This document shows, piece after piece, positions 35,180 through 43,881 of a DNA stretch of 64,000 nucleotides (the stretch's first letter is position 1; each line of letters starts with the position of its first letter). The notes under the pieces were generated by a model. The model did not search any database. It was given only the letters and a program-made list of their open reading frames with translations, and was not told the DNA's origin. The stretch lies in contig JANQSN010000049.1 in assembly GCA_028284045.1 (NCBI GenBank), forward strand, positions 16,275-80,274, written 5' to 3'. This DNA comes from Alphaproteobacteria bacterium. Lineage in GTDB: Bacteria; Pseudomonadota; Alphaproteobacteria; DSM-16000; Inquilinaceae. A program made the translations under genes and the position numbers.

Positions 35180-36660
35180 GCGTGCTGCTCGAAGCGCTCG
35201 CCCTGGTGCTGCAACCGGGCGTGATCGGCACGGTCCTGGTGGCCAGCCTGATCGGCATCACCATCGGCGCCATTCCCGGCCTGACCGCGGTCATGGGCGT
35301 GGCGCTGCTGATCCCCATCACCTTCTTCATGGACCCGGTGCCGGCGATCGCGGCGATCGCCGCGCTGGCGGCGATGGCGATCTTCGCCGGCGACGTGCCC
35401 GGCACGCTGTTGCGCATTCCCGGCACCCCGGCTTCGGCCGCCTATGTCGAGGATGGCTATGCCATGACCCGGGCCGGGCGGCCGGAACGCGCGCTCGGCC
35501 TGTCCATGGTGTCGGCCTGCATCGGCGGGACCATCGGTGTCCTGTTGTTGATGCTGGCGGCGCCGCTGCTCGCGCGGTTCGCCACGAACTTCTCGTCCGT
35601 CGAGTATTTCTGGCTGGCCATTCTGGGCCTGAGCTGCGCGGCGGTGATCTCGTCGGGCTCCGCGCTGAAGGGCATCCTGTCGGTGCTGTTCGGCCTGTGG
35701 GTGGCGATGATCGGGATCGACACCGTCGCCGGGCAACCGCGCTATACCTTCGGGTCGGTGGAGCTGATGGGCGGCGTCAGCTTCATTCCCGCGATGATCG
35801 GGATGTTTGCGCTGCCGGAAGTGCTGCGCAACATCACGGCCCAAGCGCAGGAGCGGCATCCGCCGGTCATGGGGCCGATCTTTCCGGGCCTGGGAACGAC
35901 CCTATGGCGGCGGCGCGCCAATGTGCTGCGCGGCGGCCTAACGGGCTCGCTGATCGGCGCCTTGCCGGGGGCCGGCGCGGACATTGCCGCGTGGGTTGCC
36001 TATGCGGTGGCCAAGCGCCGCTCCAAGACGCCGGAGAAGTTCGGCCAGGGCCATGACGAAGGGATCGTCGAAGCCGGCGCGGCCAACAACGGCGCGCTGT
36101 CCAGCGCCTGGGTGCCGACGCTGGTGTTCGGCATCCCCGGCGACAGCATCACCGCCATCGTCATCGGCGTCCTGTACCTCAAGGGGCTGGAGCCCGGGCC
36201 GATCATCTTCATCCGCACGCCGGAGCTGGTCTACGCCATCTTCCTGGCCTTCCTGCTGGCCAACCTGCTGCTGATCCCGTTCGGCTGGGCGATCATCAAG
36301 GCGTCGCGCCAGTTGCTGCGGGTGCCGTCGGCCTATTTCACGCCGGTCGTGCTGGCCTGCTGCATCGTCGGCAGCTTCGCCATCAACAACACCGCCTTCG
36401 GGGTGCTGACCATGCTGGCCTTCGGCCTGGTCGGCTGGTTCTTCGAGGAGAACGGTATCCCGCTCGCCCCGGCTATCCTGGGCATCGTTCTGGGCGGGGT
36501 GCTGGAGTTCAACTTCGTCACCTCGATGCTGATCTCCCAGGGCGACGTCATGGTCTTCTTCTCGCGCCCCGTCGCGATCCTGCTGGCCGTCGCGGTGGCG
36601 CTGGCGTGGACGGTGCCGATCGTTCGGGCCTTGCGGGCGCGGCGCACGGCCAGATCATGA
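35176..36660 (+). CDS. TTT transporter large membrane subunit 2 (TctA-type)
   Basis: A 494-residue channel-forming subunit. Signature stretches: ITIGAIPGLTAVMGVALLIPITFFMDPVPAIAAIAALAAMAIFAGDVPGTLLRIPGTPASAAYVEDGYAMTRAGRPERALG and the second repeat GIVEAGAANNGALSSAWVPTLVFGIPGDSITAIVIGVLYLKGLEPGP. About eleven to twelve helices. GTG start overlapping tctB2; its stop overlaps the lactonase gene (ATGA). Confidence 0.93.
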   Translation: MSVLLEALALVLQPGVIGTVLVASLIGITIGAIPGLTAVMGVALLIPITFFMDPVPAIAAIAALAAMAIFAGDVPGTLLRIPGTPASAAYVEDGYAMTRAGRPERALGLSMVSACIGGTIGVLLLMLAAPLLARFATNFSSVEYFWLAILGLSCAAVISSGSALKGILSVLFGLWVAMIGIDTVAGQPRYTFGSVELMGGVSFIPAMIGMFALPEVLRNITAQAQERHPPVMGPIFPGLGTTLWRRRANVLRGGLTGSLIGALPGAGADIAAWVAYAVAKRRSKTPEKFGQGHDEGIVEAGAANNGALSSAWVPTLVFGIPGDSITAIVIGVLYLKGLEPGPIIFIRTPELVYAIFLAFLLANLLLIPFGWAIIKASRQLLRVPSAYFTPVVLACCIVGSFAINNTAFGVLTMLAFGLVGWFFEENGIPLAPAILGIVLGGVLEFNFVTSMLISQGDVMVFFSRPVAILLAVAVALAWTVPIVRALRARRTARS

Positions 36661-37544
36661 AGATCATCGACGCCCATCACCATTTTTGGGACCCGGACGC
36701 GAACTATCACCCCTGGTTGCGCGACGAGCCGATGATCGCCTTCCGATACGGCGACTATGGGCCGATCCGCCGGCGCTTCCTGCCGGAGGACTACGACCGG
36801 GTCAGCGCCGGCTGGGACGTCGCGGCGACCATCACCATGGAAGGGGAATGGGACCCGGCCGATCCGGCCGGCGAGGCGCTGTGGATGCAGCGGCTCGCCG
36901 ACAGCCAAGGACGCCCCGCCGCCCATGTCGCCCAGGCCTGGCTGGACCGGGACGATCTGACCGCCGTCCTGAAGACCTATGCGGACCTGCCCCTCGTTCG
37001 CTCGGTGCGCCACAAGCCGCGGGCCAATCCGCGGCCGGGCGGTCCGCCGGGCGGCATGACCGACGTCGCGTTCCGCGACGGCTTCAAGCGGCTCGGCGAC
37101 CACGGCCTGGCCTTCGACCTCCAGACGCCCTGGTGGCATCTCCACGAGGCCGTCGACCTGGCCGCCGCCAGCCCGCAAACCCCGATCATCCTCAACCATG
37201 CCGGGCTGCCGGCGGACCGGTCGGAAAGCGGGTTGGCGGTGTGGCGTACGGCGATCGCTGCCTTTGCCGCCTTGCCCCAGGCGCGCATCAAGATCTCCGG
37301 CCTCGGCCTTCAAGGCGGGCCATGGCGGATCGACCACAACCGCGAGATCATCCGCACCTGCATCGACACTTTTGGTGCCGAGCGGGCCATGTTCGCGTCG
37401 AACTTCCCGGTCGACGGCCTGTGCGGATCGTTCGACACGATCTATTCGGGGTTCAGGTCGGTCGCCGAGACGTATGCGCCGGCCGCCCAAGCGCAGCTTT
37501 TCTGGAGGACGGCGGCCGAGACCTACCTCTCGACGGGGACCTGA
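36657..37544 (+). CDS. Amidohydrolase family protein, sugar lactonase type (COG3618)
   Basis: A 295-residue TIM-barrel hydrolase. The metal/catalytic motif DAHHHFWDP opens the protein (residues 5-13), ILNHAGLP and MFASNFPVDG give the later histidine and aspartate positions. Relatives hydrolyse L-fucono-, L-rhamnono- or pyrone-type lactones. In this cluster it probably opens a sugar lactone to the acid used by the dehydratase. The ATG overlaps the tctA2 stop, which fixes the start. Confidence 0.85.
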   Translation: MKIIDAHHHFWDPDANYHPWLRDEPMIAFRYGDYGPIRRRFLPEDYDRVSAGWDVAATITMEGEWDPADPAGEALWMQRLADSQGRPAAHVAQAWLDRDDLTAVLKTYADLPLVRSVRHKPRANPRPGGPPGGMTDVAFRDGFKRLGDHGLAFDLQTPWWHLHEAVDLAAASPQTPIILNHAGLPADRSESGLAVWRTAIAAFAALPQARIKISGLGLQGGPWRIDHNREIIRTCIDTFGAERAMFASNFPVDGLCGSFDTIYSGFRSVAETYAPAAQAQLFWRTAAETYLSTGT

Positions 37545-37590
37545 CGCGCGGGCGCCCTTGCGCCGATGCGCAGCCGTTGCCGGTCTTAGA

Positions 37591-37875
37591 TCAGTCCAGG
37601 GCGGCGAACTGCCATTTCGGGGCGCCGCAATCCGGGCAGAACCAGCCGCCCGGCAGGTCCTGGAAGCGCGTGCCGGGCGGGAAGCCCCGGTCCGGATCGC
37701 CGACCGCGGGATCGTAGACGTAAGGGCTGCAATCCGGCTCCACGCAGATGTAGCGTGAGTCGGGGTTGTCCGAATAGACGGGTTCCCGAGCCGCCGCGGC
37801 CGCCGGCAGGGTGAGCACGCTCGTCGCGGCAAGCCGTAGCAGTTGGCGGCGGGTCGGGGTGAATTGGGGCTGCAT
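37591..37875 (-). CDS. Exported rubredoxin-like iron protein with Tat signal
   Basis: A 94-residue protein. [23 protein letters not shown] (residues 7-29) is a twin-arginine signal, followed by a rubredoxin fold: [20 protein letters not shown] and [14 protein letters not shown] with cysteines C44, C49, C80 and C83. The first pair is spaced C-x4-C instead of the usual C-x2-C. The ATG at 37875 has GGAG 6 bases upstream; ATG at 37881 and 37920 are alternatives. Convergent with the lactonase gene. Rubredoxins are normally cytoplasmic, so a folded, Tat-exported version is notable. Redox partner unknown. Confidence 0.82.
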   Translation of the reverse strand: MQPQFTPTRRQLLRLAATSVLTLPAAAAAREPVYSDNPDSRYICVEPDCSPYVYDPAVGDPDRGFPPGTRFQDLPGGWFCPDCGAPKWQFAALD

Positions 37876-37988
37876 CGCCATCTCCGGATGCGGGATCGCC
37901 GGGTCGTATCCACGCCCCATCGTCCTGCCGCAGACGCGCGCCCGCCGCGATGCGCTGCGTCAAGCCGCGCGCAACCGTCATCATAATT

Positions 37989-38957
37989 TCATCGACCGGG
38001 CGGGGTGCCACCGGCGAAGAAGCTGATGACGGCGTAGCGCCGGCCGGCGGTGACCGGGCGAACGGCGTGCAAGAGCGCGCAGGAGAAGACGACCGCCCCG
38101 CCGGCCAGCGGCGCATAGCGCTCCGGCCCGTATTCCGGGAAGACGAGATCGCCGCCCGCATAGCCGCCGGTATTGAGGTTGATCGTCAGCGCATAGCGGC
38201 GATGGGCGGCATCGGGCGTCGTGTTGTCGCGATGTGGCGAGAAATGGCCACCCGTTTCGCCATCGTATCGAACGATCTTGAAGGCCTCGTGGCGGGTCAG
38301 CGGAAAGTAGAAGGCGCGGGCCAGCTCCGGCACCAAGCGCCGCGCCAGGGCGGCGGTCAGCGCGCCGGCCAAGGCCGGATCGCGGAGCGTGTGGTCCTGA
38401 CGGATCTTGGCGGTGGGGTCGGCCACCAGCCCCGGCTTGCCGTCCACCGGTCGCAGCATGCCAGAGGCTGTGTTGTCGGCGTCATGCGCGGCGATCAGCG
38501 CCTCGCAGAGATCCGGCGCCAGCACCCCGGGCACGATCAGCACCGGCGCGGTTCGGCCGACCGTCGTGGGCTCGTCCCAAGCCAGCGCGGCGAGCCGTCC
38601 GGCGGCGGCGGACAGCGTGCCGGCATCGGTTGCGTCGACGATCTCCACGACCCTGAGCGCGGGGTCGAGCACGAACGCGACGGCCGGCGCGTCGGCGTCG
38701 CCGACAAGATGCCGGGTCACCGCCCCATCGCTGTCGACCAGGTCGTCGCTCTCGGCGGTCGCGTCGCCCGGCGCCAGCAGCCGCACCACCGTTCCATCAG
38801 TCTTGGGCACGGATGCTGCGCCCGACCCGACGATGAGAAGGACAGGACGTCCGCAATAGGTCTCATAGAAGCCGACCGCGCGGCCGTTCGGGTCGCGGCG
38901 GGTGAAGTCGATCAGGCGGTCGCCCGGTGCCGGGCTTGGCGGTCGCGCGTCCGGCAT
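37989..38957 (-). CDS. Peroxiredoxin-like domain fused to 2-oxoglutarate/Fe(II) oxygenase (prolyl-4-hydroxylase type)
   Basis: A 322-residue protein. The N-terminal ~130 residues (PSPAPGDRLIDFTRRDPNGRAVGFYETYCGRPVLLIVGSG) follow the thioredoxin-fold pattern of peroxiredoxins but lack a clear peroxidatic cysteine motif. The C-terminal jelly roll has the iron facial triad HFSPHRD and LHAVRPV plus an R (TAGRRY) for 2-oxoglutarate. RYALTINLNTGGYAGGDLVFPEYG is typical of P4Hc domains. GGAGG precedes the ATG. Likely hydroxylates a protein or lipid; substrate unknown. Confidence 0.82.
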   Translation of the reverse strand: MPDARPPSPAPGDRLIDFTRRDPNGRAVGFYETYCGRPVLLIVGSGAASVPKTDGTVVRLLAPGDATAESDDLVDSDGAVTRHLVGDADAPAVAFVLDPALRVVEIVDATDAGTLSAAAGRLAALAWDEPTTVGRTAPVLIVPGVLAPDLCEALIAAHDADNTASGMLRPVDGKPGLVADPTAKIRQDHTLRDPALAGALTAALARRLVPELARAFYFPLTRHEAFKIVRYDGETGGHFSPHRDNTTPDAAHRRYALTINLNTGGYAGGDLVFPEYGPERYAPLAGGAVVFSCALLHAVRPVTAGRRYAVISFFAGGTPPGR

Positions 38958-38989
38958 CGGCGATATCCTCCAACAGAACGCTGGGTTGG

Positions 38990-39031
38990 AAAAAAAGAAA
39001 GGGGGTGGCCCGTTTCCGAGCCACCCCCTTT
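38990..39031 (-). terminator. Rho-independent terminator of phoX
   Basis: AAAGGGGGTGGC (38998-39009) and GCCACCCCCTTT (39020-39031) make a perfect 12-bp stem with a 10-base loop. On the minus strand a T-rich run (TTTCTTTTTTT) follows immediately. It lies 31 bases after the phoX stop. Confidence 0.9.
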
Positions 39032-39061
39032 AAGGGGAAAACGTCGATCGATGAAAGGCGC

Positions 39062-41056
39062 TTAGCCGCCGATCTCGCCGCCGTCGTCCTTGATGATGGC
39101 CACCACCGACGGGCGCGGCGGGATGCCTTCCTGGAAGTCCGGCCAACGGGTCGCCGGATCCTCGAAGGTCGAGTCGCGCTCGAAGCCCGGGAAGTGCTGC
39201 GTGCCGTCGGTGGCGACATGCTGCACGGCGACGAACAGGGTGGTGACGTCCGGGGTGAACTTCGGACCGCACATCTCCGCCCCGACCGGCACGCGGAAGA
39301 ACATCCGGCCCGTGCCGCGCAGGTCGCCTTCGGTCTCAACCGCCCACACGCCGTCGGCGGTGCCGCTGTTGGAGGCCCAGCCGCCGCCCTGGTCGGTGGA
39401 GATCCACATCCGCCCGCGGGCGTCGAAGGCGACGTTGTCGGGGTTGGCGAACCAGCCGTTTTCCGACGTCGCCGGGTTGAAGGTGGCGCCGACCGCGCCG
39501 TCCGACGGGTCGCCGCACTGGACCAGGATGTTCCAGTCGAAGGTCGTGGCCGCGTGATCCTCGCCCGCCGGGGTCAGTTCCACGATGTGGCCCCATGCGT
39601 TCTCCGCCCGCGGATTGGCGGCATCGACCTGGTCGGCCGTCCGGCGGGTGTTGTTGGTGAGCATCACATAGACCTTGTTGGTCGCCGGGTTGGCCTCGAC
39701 GTCCTCTGGACGGTCCATCGGGGTGGCGCCCAGCAGATCCGCCGCCGCGCGCGCCATGATCACCACATCGGCCTGGCTGTTGAAGCCGTTCTCGGCCGTC
39801 AGCGGGCCCTCGCCATGGACCAGGGCCAGCCACTCGCCGGTGCCGTCGCCGTCGAAGCGCGCGACGTACAGCGTGCCTTCGTCCAGCAGGTCCATGTTGG
39901 CCGCCCGGTCGTCGGCGTTGAAGGTGCCGGCGGTGATGAACTTGTAGAGGTACTCGAACCGCTGGTCGTCGCCGCTGTAGACGGCGACACGGCCGTCGCC
40001 GTTGACGATGACCTCGGCGTTCTCGTGGCGGAATCGGCCCAGCGCGGTGCGCTTCTTCGGCGTGGAGGCAGGGTCGAACGGGTCGACCTCGACGACATAG
40101 CCAAAGCGATTGCCCTCATTGGCTTCCTTGGTGACGTCGAAGCGGTCGTGATACTGGCCCCAGGCGTACCACTTGCCCGGCAGACCGTACCGGTCGAAGT
40201 TCGCGAACTCCGGGTGATCCTCGGCCAGATCACCCCAGAAATAGCCGTGGAAGTTCTCTTCCGCCGACAGGAAGGTGCCCCACGGGGTCTGACCGCCGGC
40301 GCAGTTGTTGATGGTGCCGATCACCCGGGTGCCGGTGTCGTCGGTCGAGGTCTTCAGACGGTCGTGGCCGGCGGCCGGACCGGTCAGCGCCATCTCGGTG
40401 CCCAGCGCGGTCAGGCGGCGCGCGTATTCGCTGTCCGGCACCACCTGCCAGGACCCGCCGTCCTTGCGGATCTCGATCACCGAGGCGCCGTGGGCGGCCA
40501 TCTCGATGTCGACCAGATCCTTGGTCATGTTGGTGAACTCTTCATCGGACTTGCCGACGCCGGGGAACATGACCTCTTCGTTCGTGTACTCGTGGTTCAC
40601 GAACATGATGCCGTGGTCGCTGGCGTCGCCGTCGGGCAGGCCGATATAGCCGATGAAGTCGTTGTTGTAGCCGAACTGCTGGGACTGCGCCTCGGCCGAC
40701 TGGTTCATCGGATCGAAGGCCGGCGCGCCCGGCACCACCGGGTCGCCCCAGCGAATCAGCACATCCGCCGTGTAGCCCGGGGCGACGTGGTGGGTCTCGT
40801 CGACACCGTGGGAGATCTCGTCGAAGGTGAAGCTGCCGGCCTGGGCCTTCGCCTCCTGGCTCGACAGCGCCAGCGGCGCCGCGATCGCGGTGGTCGCGGA
40901 AACGGCGAGCGCGCCGCGCATCATGTCGCGCCGGCCGAATCGCGCGTTGATGACGTCGCCCATGGTCGGAGCGGTCGAACGGTTGACCGGAATGTCGTCC
41001 GATGCCTCGAACGCGGCCGAACGCGTCGGGTACGCCGAAAAGTCACGGGTATCCAT
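39062..41056 (-). CDS. phoX: PhoX-type alkaline phosphatase (DUF839), Tat-exported
   Basis: A 664-residue calcium/iron-dependent phosphomonoesterase secreted folded through Tat: GRRDMMRGALAVSATTAIAAPLAL sits near residues 41-64 after a long n-region, as usual in PhoX. HGIMFVNHEYTNEEVMFPG, INNCAGGQTPWGTFLSAEENFHGYFWG, RFRHENAEV and TDQGGGWASNSGTADGVW contain expected cofactor residues. GAGAGG precedes the ATG by 8 bases. Flanked by a terminator and a PHO-box-like site, fitting phosphate-starvation control. Confidence 0.95.
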   Translation of the reverse strand: MDTRDFSAYPTRSAAFEASDDIPVNRSTAPTMGDVINARFGRRDMMRGALAVSATTAIAAPLALSSQEAKAQAGSFTFDEISHGVDETHHVAPGYTADVLIRWGDPVVPGAPAFDPMNQSAEAQSQQFGYNNDFIGYIGLPDGDASDHGIMFVNHEYTNEEVMFPGVGKSDEEFTNMTKDLVDIEMAAHGASVIEIRKDGGSWQVVPDSEYARRLTALGTEMALTGPAAGHDRLKTSTDDTGTRVIGTINNCAGGQTPWGTFLSAEENFHGYFWGDLAEDHPEFANFDRYGLPGKWYAWGQYHDRFDVTKEANEGNRFGYVVEVDPFDPASTPKKRTALGRFRHENAEVIVNGDGRVAVYSGDDQRFEYLYKFITAGTFNADDRAANMDLLDEGTLYVARFDGDGTGEWLALVHGEGPLTAENGFNSQADVVIMARAAADLLGATPMDRPEDVEANPATNKVYVMLTNNTRRTADQVDAANPRAENAWGHIVELTPAGEDHAATTFDWNILVQCGDPSDGAVGATFNPATSENGWFANPDNVAFDARGRMWISTDQGGGWASNSGTADGVWAVETEGDLRGTGRMFFRVPVGAEMCGPKFTPDVTTLFVAVQHVATDGTQHFPGFERDSTFEDPATRWPDFQEGIPPRPSVVAIIKDDGGEIGG

Positions 41057-41179
41057 GAGTTGATCCTCTCCCCTGTCGTGAGCTGGCGGTGCGGTCTTCG
41101 GACAAGACGCAAGCGATGGGCGCCAACGAACGAACGGCGTTTTAGGCCGTTCGGCTGGGCGCGACCATAGAGCCGCCTC

Positions 41180-41197
41180 GTGACGGTTTTGTTACGC
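41180..41197 (-). promoter_or_regulatory. Candidate PHO box upstream of phoX
   Basis: On the minus strand GCGTAAC-AAAA-CCGTCAC resembles two 7-bp PhoB half-sites (CTGTCAT-type) separated by 4 bases; the second half is the better match. It lies about 125-140 bases upstream of the phoX start. Plausible but below consensus quality in the first half. Confidence 0.45.
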
Positions 41198-41314
41198 TTC
41201 CGTGATGGCGGAGTGATTTATCCTGCCGCCTCGTCGCAACGGACAAAGCGCCGCAGAAATCGTCGGCGGGACTCGGTCGGGCGAGGGTCGTGGAAAAATT
41301 TCCCGCGAGATCGG

Positions 41315-41344
41315 TGATCGGCTATCCCGGCCCTTGCGTAGAAG
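41315..41344 (+). promoter_or_regulatory. Weak ECF sigma (RpoE/ChrR-like) promoter candidate for the light-stress cluster
   Basis: TGATCG-N18-TAGAAG approximates the TGATCC-N18-TAaGAA pattern of the singlet-oxygen RpoE of Rhodobacter sphaeroides. It is upstream of the DUF6134 gene and would exclude a start at 41355. Apart from this and the PHO-box candidate, the 376-bp gap 41057-41432 shows nothing I can name. Confidence 0.25.
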
Positions 41345-41432
41345 GGAGCGACAGATGCGGCACAGGCCGCCTGCGGTGTCGAGCGGCCGAGTAGCGCGCC
41401 GCCACCGCTGGACAGAGAGGTTGGATCCGTCG

Positions 41433-42176
41433 ATGACCGTGGAGATGGCAGGAGACACTGCCGGGACCGCCCGGTTGGCCCTGGGCCGGCGCCGGCTGAT
41501 GGCCGGGGCGCTGGCAACCGGTGGCATGGCGTTCGGTGCCGGGCTCGCCTGGCCGACAGGGGCCCACGCGGCGGGCATTCCGCCCGCGGAGCGTATGCCC
41601 TTTGCGGTGCGCCGCGGCGACGACTTCATCGGCCAGCATACGGTCAGCTTCCGCCGCGACGGCGCGCGGGTCGAGGTGGCGGTGGAGGCGGCGTTCGAGG
41701 TCAAGATCGCCTTCATTACCGCGTGGCGCTACCGCCACCAGAACCGCGAGGTCTGGGAGGGCGGCCGTCTGATCTCCGTCGACAGCGTCACTTACGACGA
41801 CGGCACCGATCTGCGCGTGACCGCGCGGGCGACCGCGTCGGGGCTGGAGGTGGAGGGGCGCGATGGCCGCTTCACCGCGCCGGCCGACACCCTGTCGACG
41901 AGTTGGTGGAATGCCGACGTGGTCAACCGCAGCCAAGTGCTGGACACCCAGAATGGCGTGCTGCGCAGCTTCCGCGCCAACCCGGGGCCGTGGGAGACGG
42001 TGACCGCCGCCGGGCGTCCGGTGCGCGCGCGCGGCTACACGCTGAGCGGCGATTTCGACCTGAGGATCTGGTACAGCGACCAGGACCAGTGGGTGAAAAT
42101 GCGCTTCGACGCGCGCGGCGAGCCGGTGGACTACCGCCTGCAGCCCAACGGCGCCGTCCTGGTGGGCGCCAGCTAA
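41433..42176 (+). CDS. DUF6134-type exported protein
   Basis: A 247-residue protein of unknown function. A twin-arginine-like signal LGRRRLMAGALATGGMAFGAGLAWPTGAHA (about 17-46) precedes a beta-rich domain: VRRGDDFIGQHTVSFRRDGARVEVAVEAAFEVKIAFITAWRYRHQNREVWEGGRL. Family members lie beside photolyase and oxidative-stress genes in other alphaproteobacteria, to my recollection. The ATG at 41433 is chosen to give a short n-region; ATG at 41355 with a better Shine-Dalgarno (GAAGGGAG) would add 26 residues. Confidence 0.7.
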   Translation: MTVEMAGDTAGTARLALGRRRLMAGALATGGMAFGAGLAWPTGAHAAGIPPAERMPFAVRRGDDFIGQHTVSFRRDGARVEVAVEAAFEVKIAFITAWRYRHQNREVWEGGRLISVDSVTYDDGTDLRVTARATASGLEVEGRDGRFTAPADTLSTSWWNADVVNRSQVLDTQNGVLRSFRANPGPWETVTAAGRPVRARGYTLSGDFDLRIWYSDQDQWVKMRFDARGEPVDYRLQPNGAVLVGAS

Positions 42177-42293
42177 GGCGCCCGAGGTCGGCAGGGCGAC
42201 GGCGCCGGCCGGTTTCCCCACCTCATCTCGTGCAAGCGATTGAAGGCCGGGTGGCCCTCTAGGCCGCCCGGCCGTCCCTGACGGAGCGCCATC

Positions 42294-43865
42294 GTGTCCT
42301 CCCCCGACCGGCGGCTGCGCGTGGTCTTGGGCGACCAGCTCTCGCCAAGACTGTCCGCGCTCGACGGCCTCGACCCCGCGCGCGACCGCGTCTTGATGAT
42401 GGAGGTCGCGGACGAGGCGACCTATGTCCCCCATCACCCGAAGAAGATCGCCTTCCTGTTCGCGGCGATGCGCCATTTCGCGGAGGCGCTGCGGGCCGAC
42501 GGGATCGATGTCGACTATGTGCGGCTGACGGATCCGGCCAACACCGGCTCTTTCACCGGCGAGGTCGCGCGCGCGGTCGCCCGCCACGGCGCCGGCGCCG
42601 TGATCGCCACGGAGCCCGGGGAGTGGCGGGTTGCCGAGGCGATGGCGGCTTGGTCGGCTGAGATCGGGGTTCCGGTGGAGATCCGCGAGGATACGCGCTT
42701 TCTGTGCGCCCGCGGCGACTTCGCCGCCTGGGCGGCCGGCCGGCGCAGCCTACGCCTGGAGCCATTCTATCGGATGATGCGCCGCCGCTACGGCGTGCTG
42801 CTGGACGACGCCGGGCAGCCGGTCGGCGGCCAATGGAACTACGATGCGGAGAACCGCAAGGCGCTGCCCGCCGGCCTCGCGCCGCCCGCGCCGGTGCCGG
42901 TGGCGCCCGATGCGGTGACGGCGGCGGTGCTGGACTTGGTCGGCCGCCGGTTCGGCCACCATTTCGGGCGGCTCCATCCCTTCGGCTTCGCGGTCACCCG
43001 CGCCGACGCCGAGGCCGCGTTCGAGCGGTTCGTGGAGACGGCGCTGCCCCGGTTCGGCGACTATCAGGATGCGATGCGGACGGGCGAGCCCGTCCTGTTC
43101 CATTCGGTCATCGCGCTCTATCTGAATGCCGGCCTGCTCGATCCCCTGACGGTCGTTCGGCGGGTGGAGGCGGCATGGCGCGACGGCGCGGTGCCGCTGA
43201 ACGCCGCGGAAGGGTTCATCCGCCAGATCCTGGGCTGGCGGGAATATGTGCGGGGCATCTACTGGCACTTCATGCCCGGCTATGCGGAGACCAACGCGCT
43301 GGACGCCCATAACCCGCTGCCCGATTTCTACTGGACGGCGGACACGGAGCTGAACTGCCTGGCCCAGGTGATCGGCCAGACGCGCGACGAGGCCTATGCC
43401 CACCACATCCAGCGGCTGATGGTCACCGGCAACTTCGCCCTGCTCGCCGGGGTCGAGCCGGCCGAGGTCTGCGCGTGGTACTTGGCGGTCTACGCCGATG
43501 CCTATGAATGGGTGGAGCTGCCGAACACCCATGGCATGGCGCTCTATGCCGATGGCGGGCGGATGGCCAGCAAGCCCTATGCCGCCAGCGGCGCCTATAT
43601 CGATCGGATGTCCGACTACTGCCGCGATTGCCGCTACGATGTGCGGCAGAAGACGGGGCCGGATGCCTGCCCGTTCAACCTGCTCTATTGGGACTTCCTG
43701 ATGCGCAACCAGTCCCGCCTGGCGGGCAATCCCCGCCTCGCCATGCCCTACCGGACCTTGGCGCGCATGACGCCGGCGCGGCGCGCACAGATCCGGACGG
43801 AGTCCGGCCGGTTCCTCGACGGGCTGTTCGCCGCGGCGCCGCCGCGCGCTGCCGCCGGCGGTTGA
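42294..43865 (+). CDS. FeS-type bacterial cryptochrome/(6-4) photolyase (PhrB/CryB family)
   Basis: A 523-residue flavoprotein that repairs (6-4) photoproducts or senses blue light. The N-terminal antenna domain begins RLRVVLGDQLSPRLSAL. The C-terminal FAD domain has LGWREYVRGIYW and PNTHGMALYADGGRMASKPYAASGAYIDRMSDYC. Four cysteines expected to bind a [4Fe-4S] cluster are present: C355, C443, C446 and C459. The start is GTG at 42294 with GGAG 7 bases before. Members usually use a ribolumazine antenna. Confidence 0.94.
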   Translation: MSSPDRRLRVVLGDQLSPRLSALDGLDPARDRVLMMEVADEATYVPHHPKKIAFLFAAMRHFAEALRADGIDVDYVRLTDPANTGSFTGEVARAVARHGAGAVIATEPGEWRVAEAMAAWSAEIGVPVEIREDTRFLCARGDFAAWAAGRRSLRLEPFYRMMRRRYGVLLDDAGQPVGGQWNYDAENRKALPAGLAPPAPVPVAPDAVTAAVLDLVGRRFGHHFGRLHPFGFAVTRADAEAAFERFVETALPRFGDYQDAMRTGEPVLFHSVIALYLNAGLLDPLTVVRRVEAAWRDGAVPLNAAEGFIRQILGWREYVRGIYWHFMPGYAETNALDAHNPLPDFYWTADTELNCLAQVIGQTRDEAYAHHIQRLMVTGNFALLAGVEPAEVCAWYLAVYADAYEWVELPNTHGMALYADGGRMASKPYAASGAYIDRMSDYCRDCRYDVRQKTGPDACPFNLLYWDFLMRNQSRLAGNPRLAMPYRTLARMTPARRAQIRTESGRFLDGLFAAAPPRAAAGG

Positions 43866-43881
43866 CGGGAAGGGGACGCCG

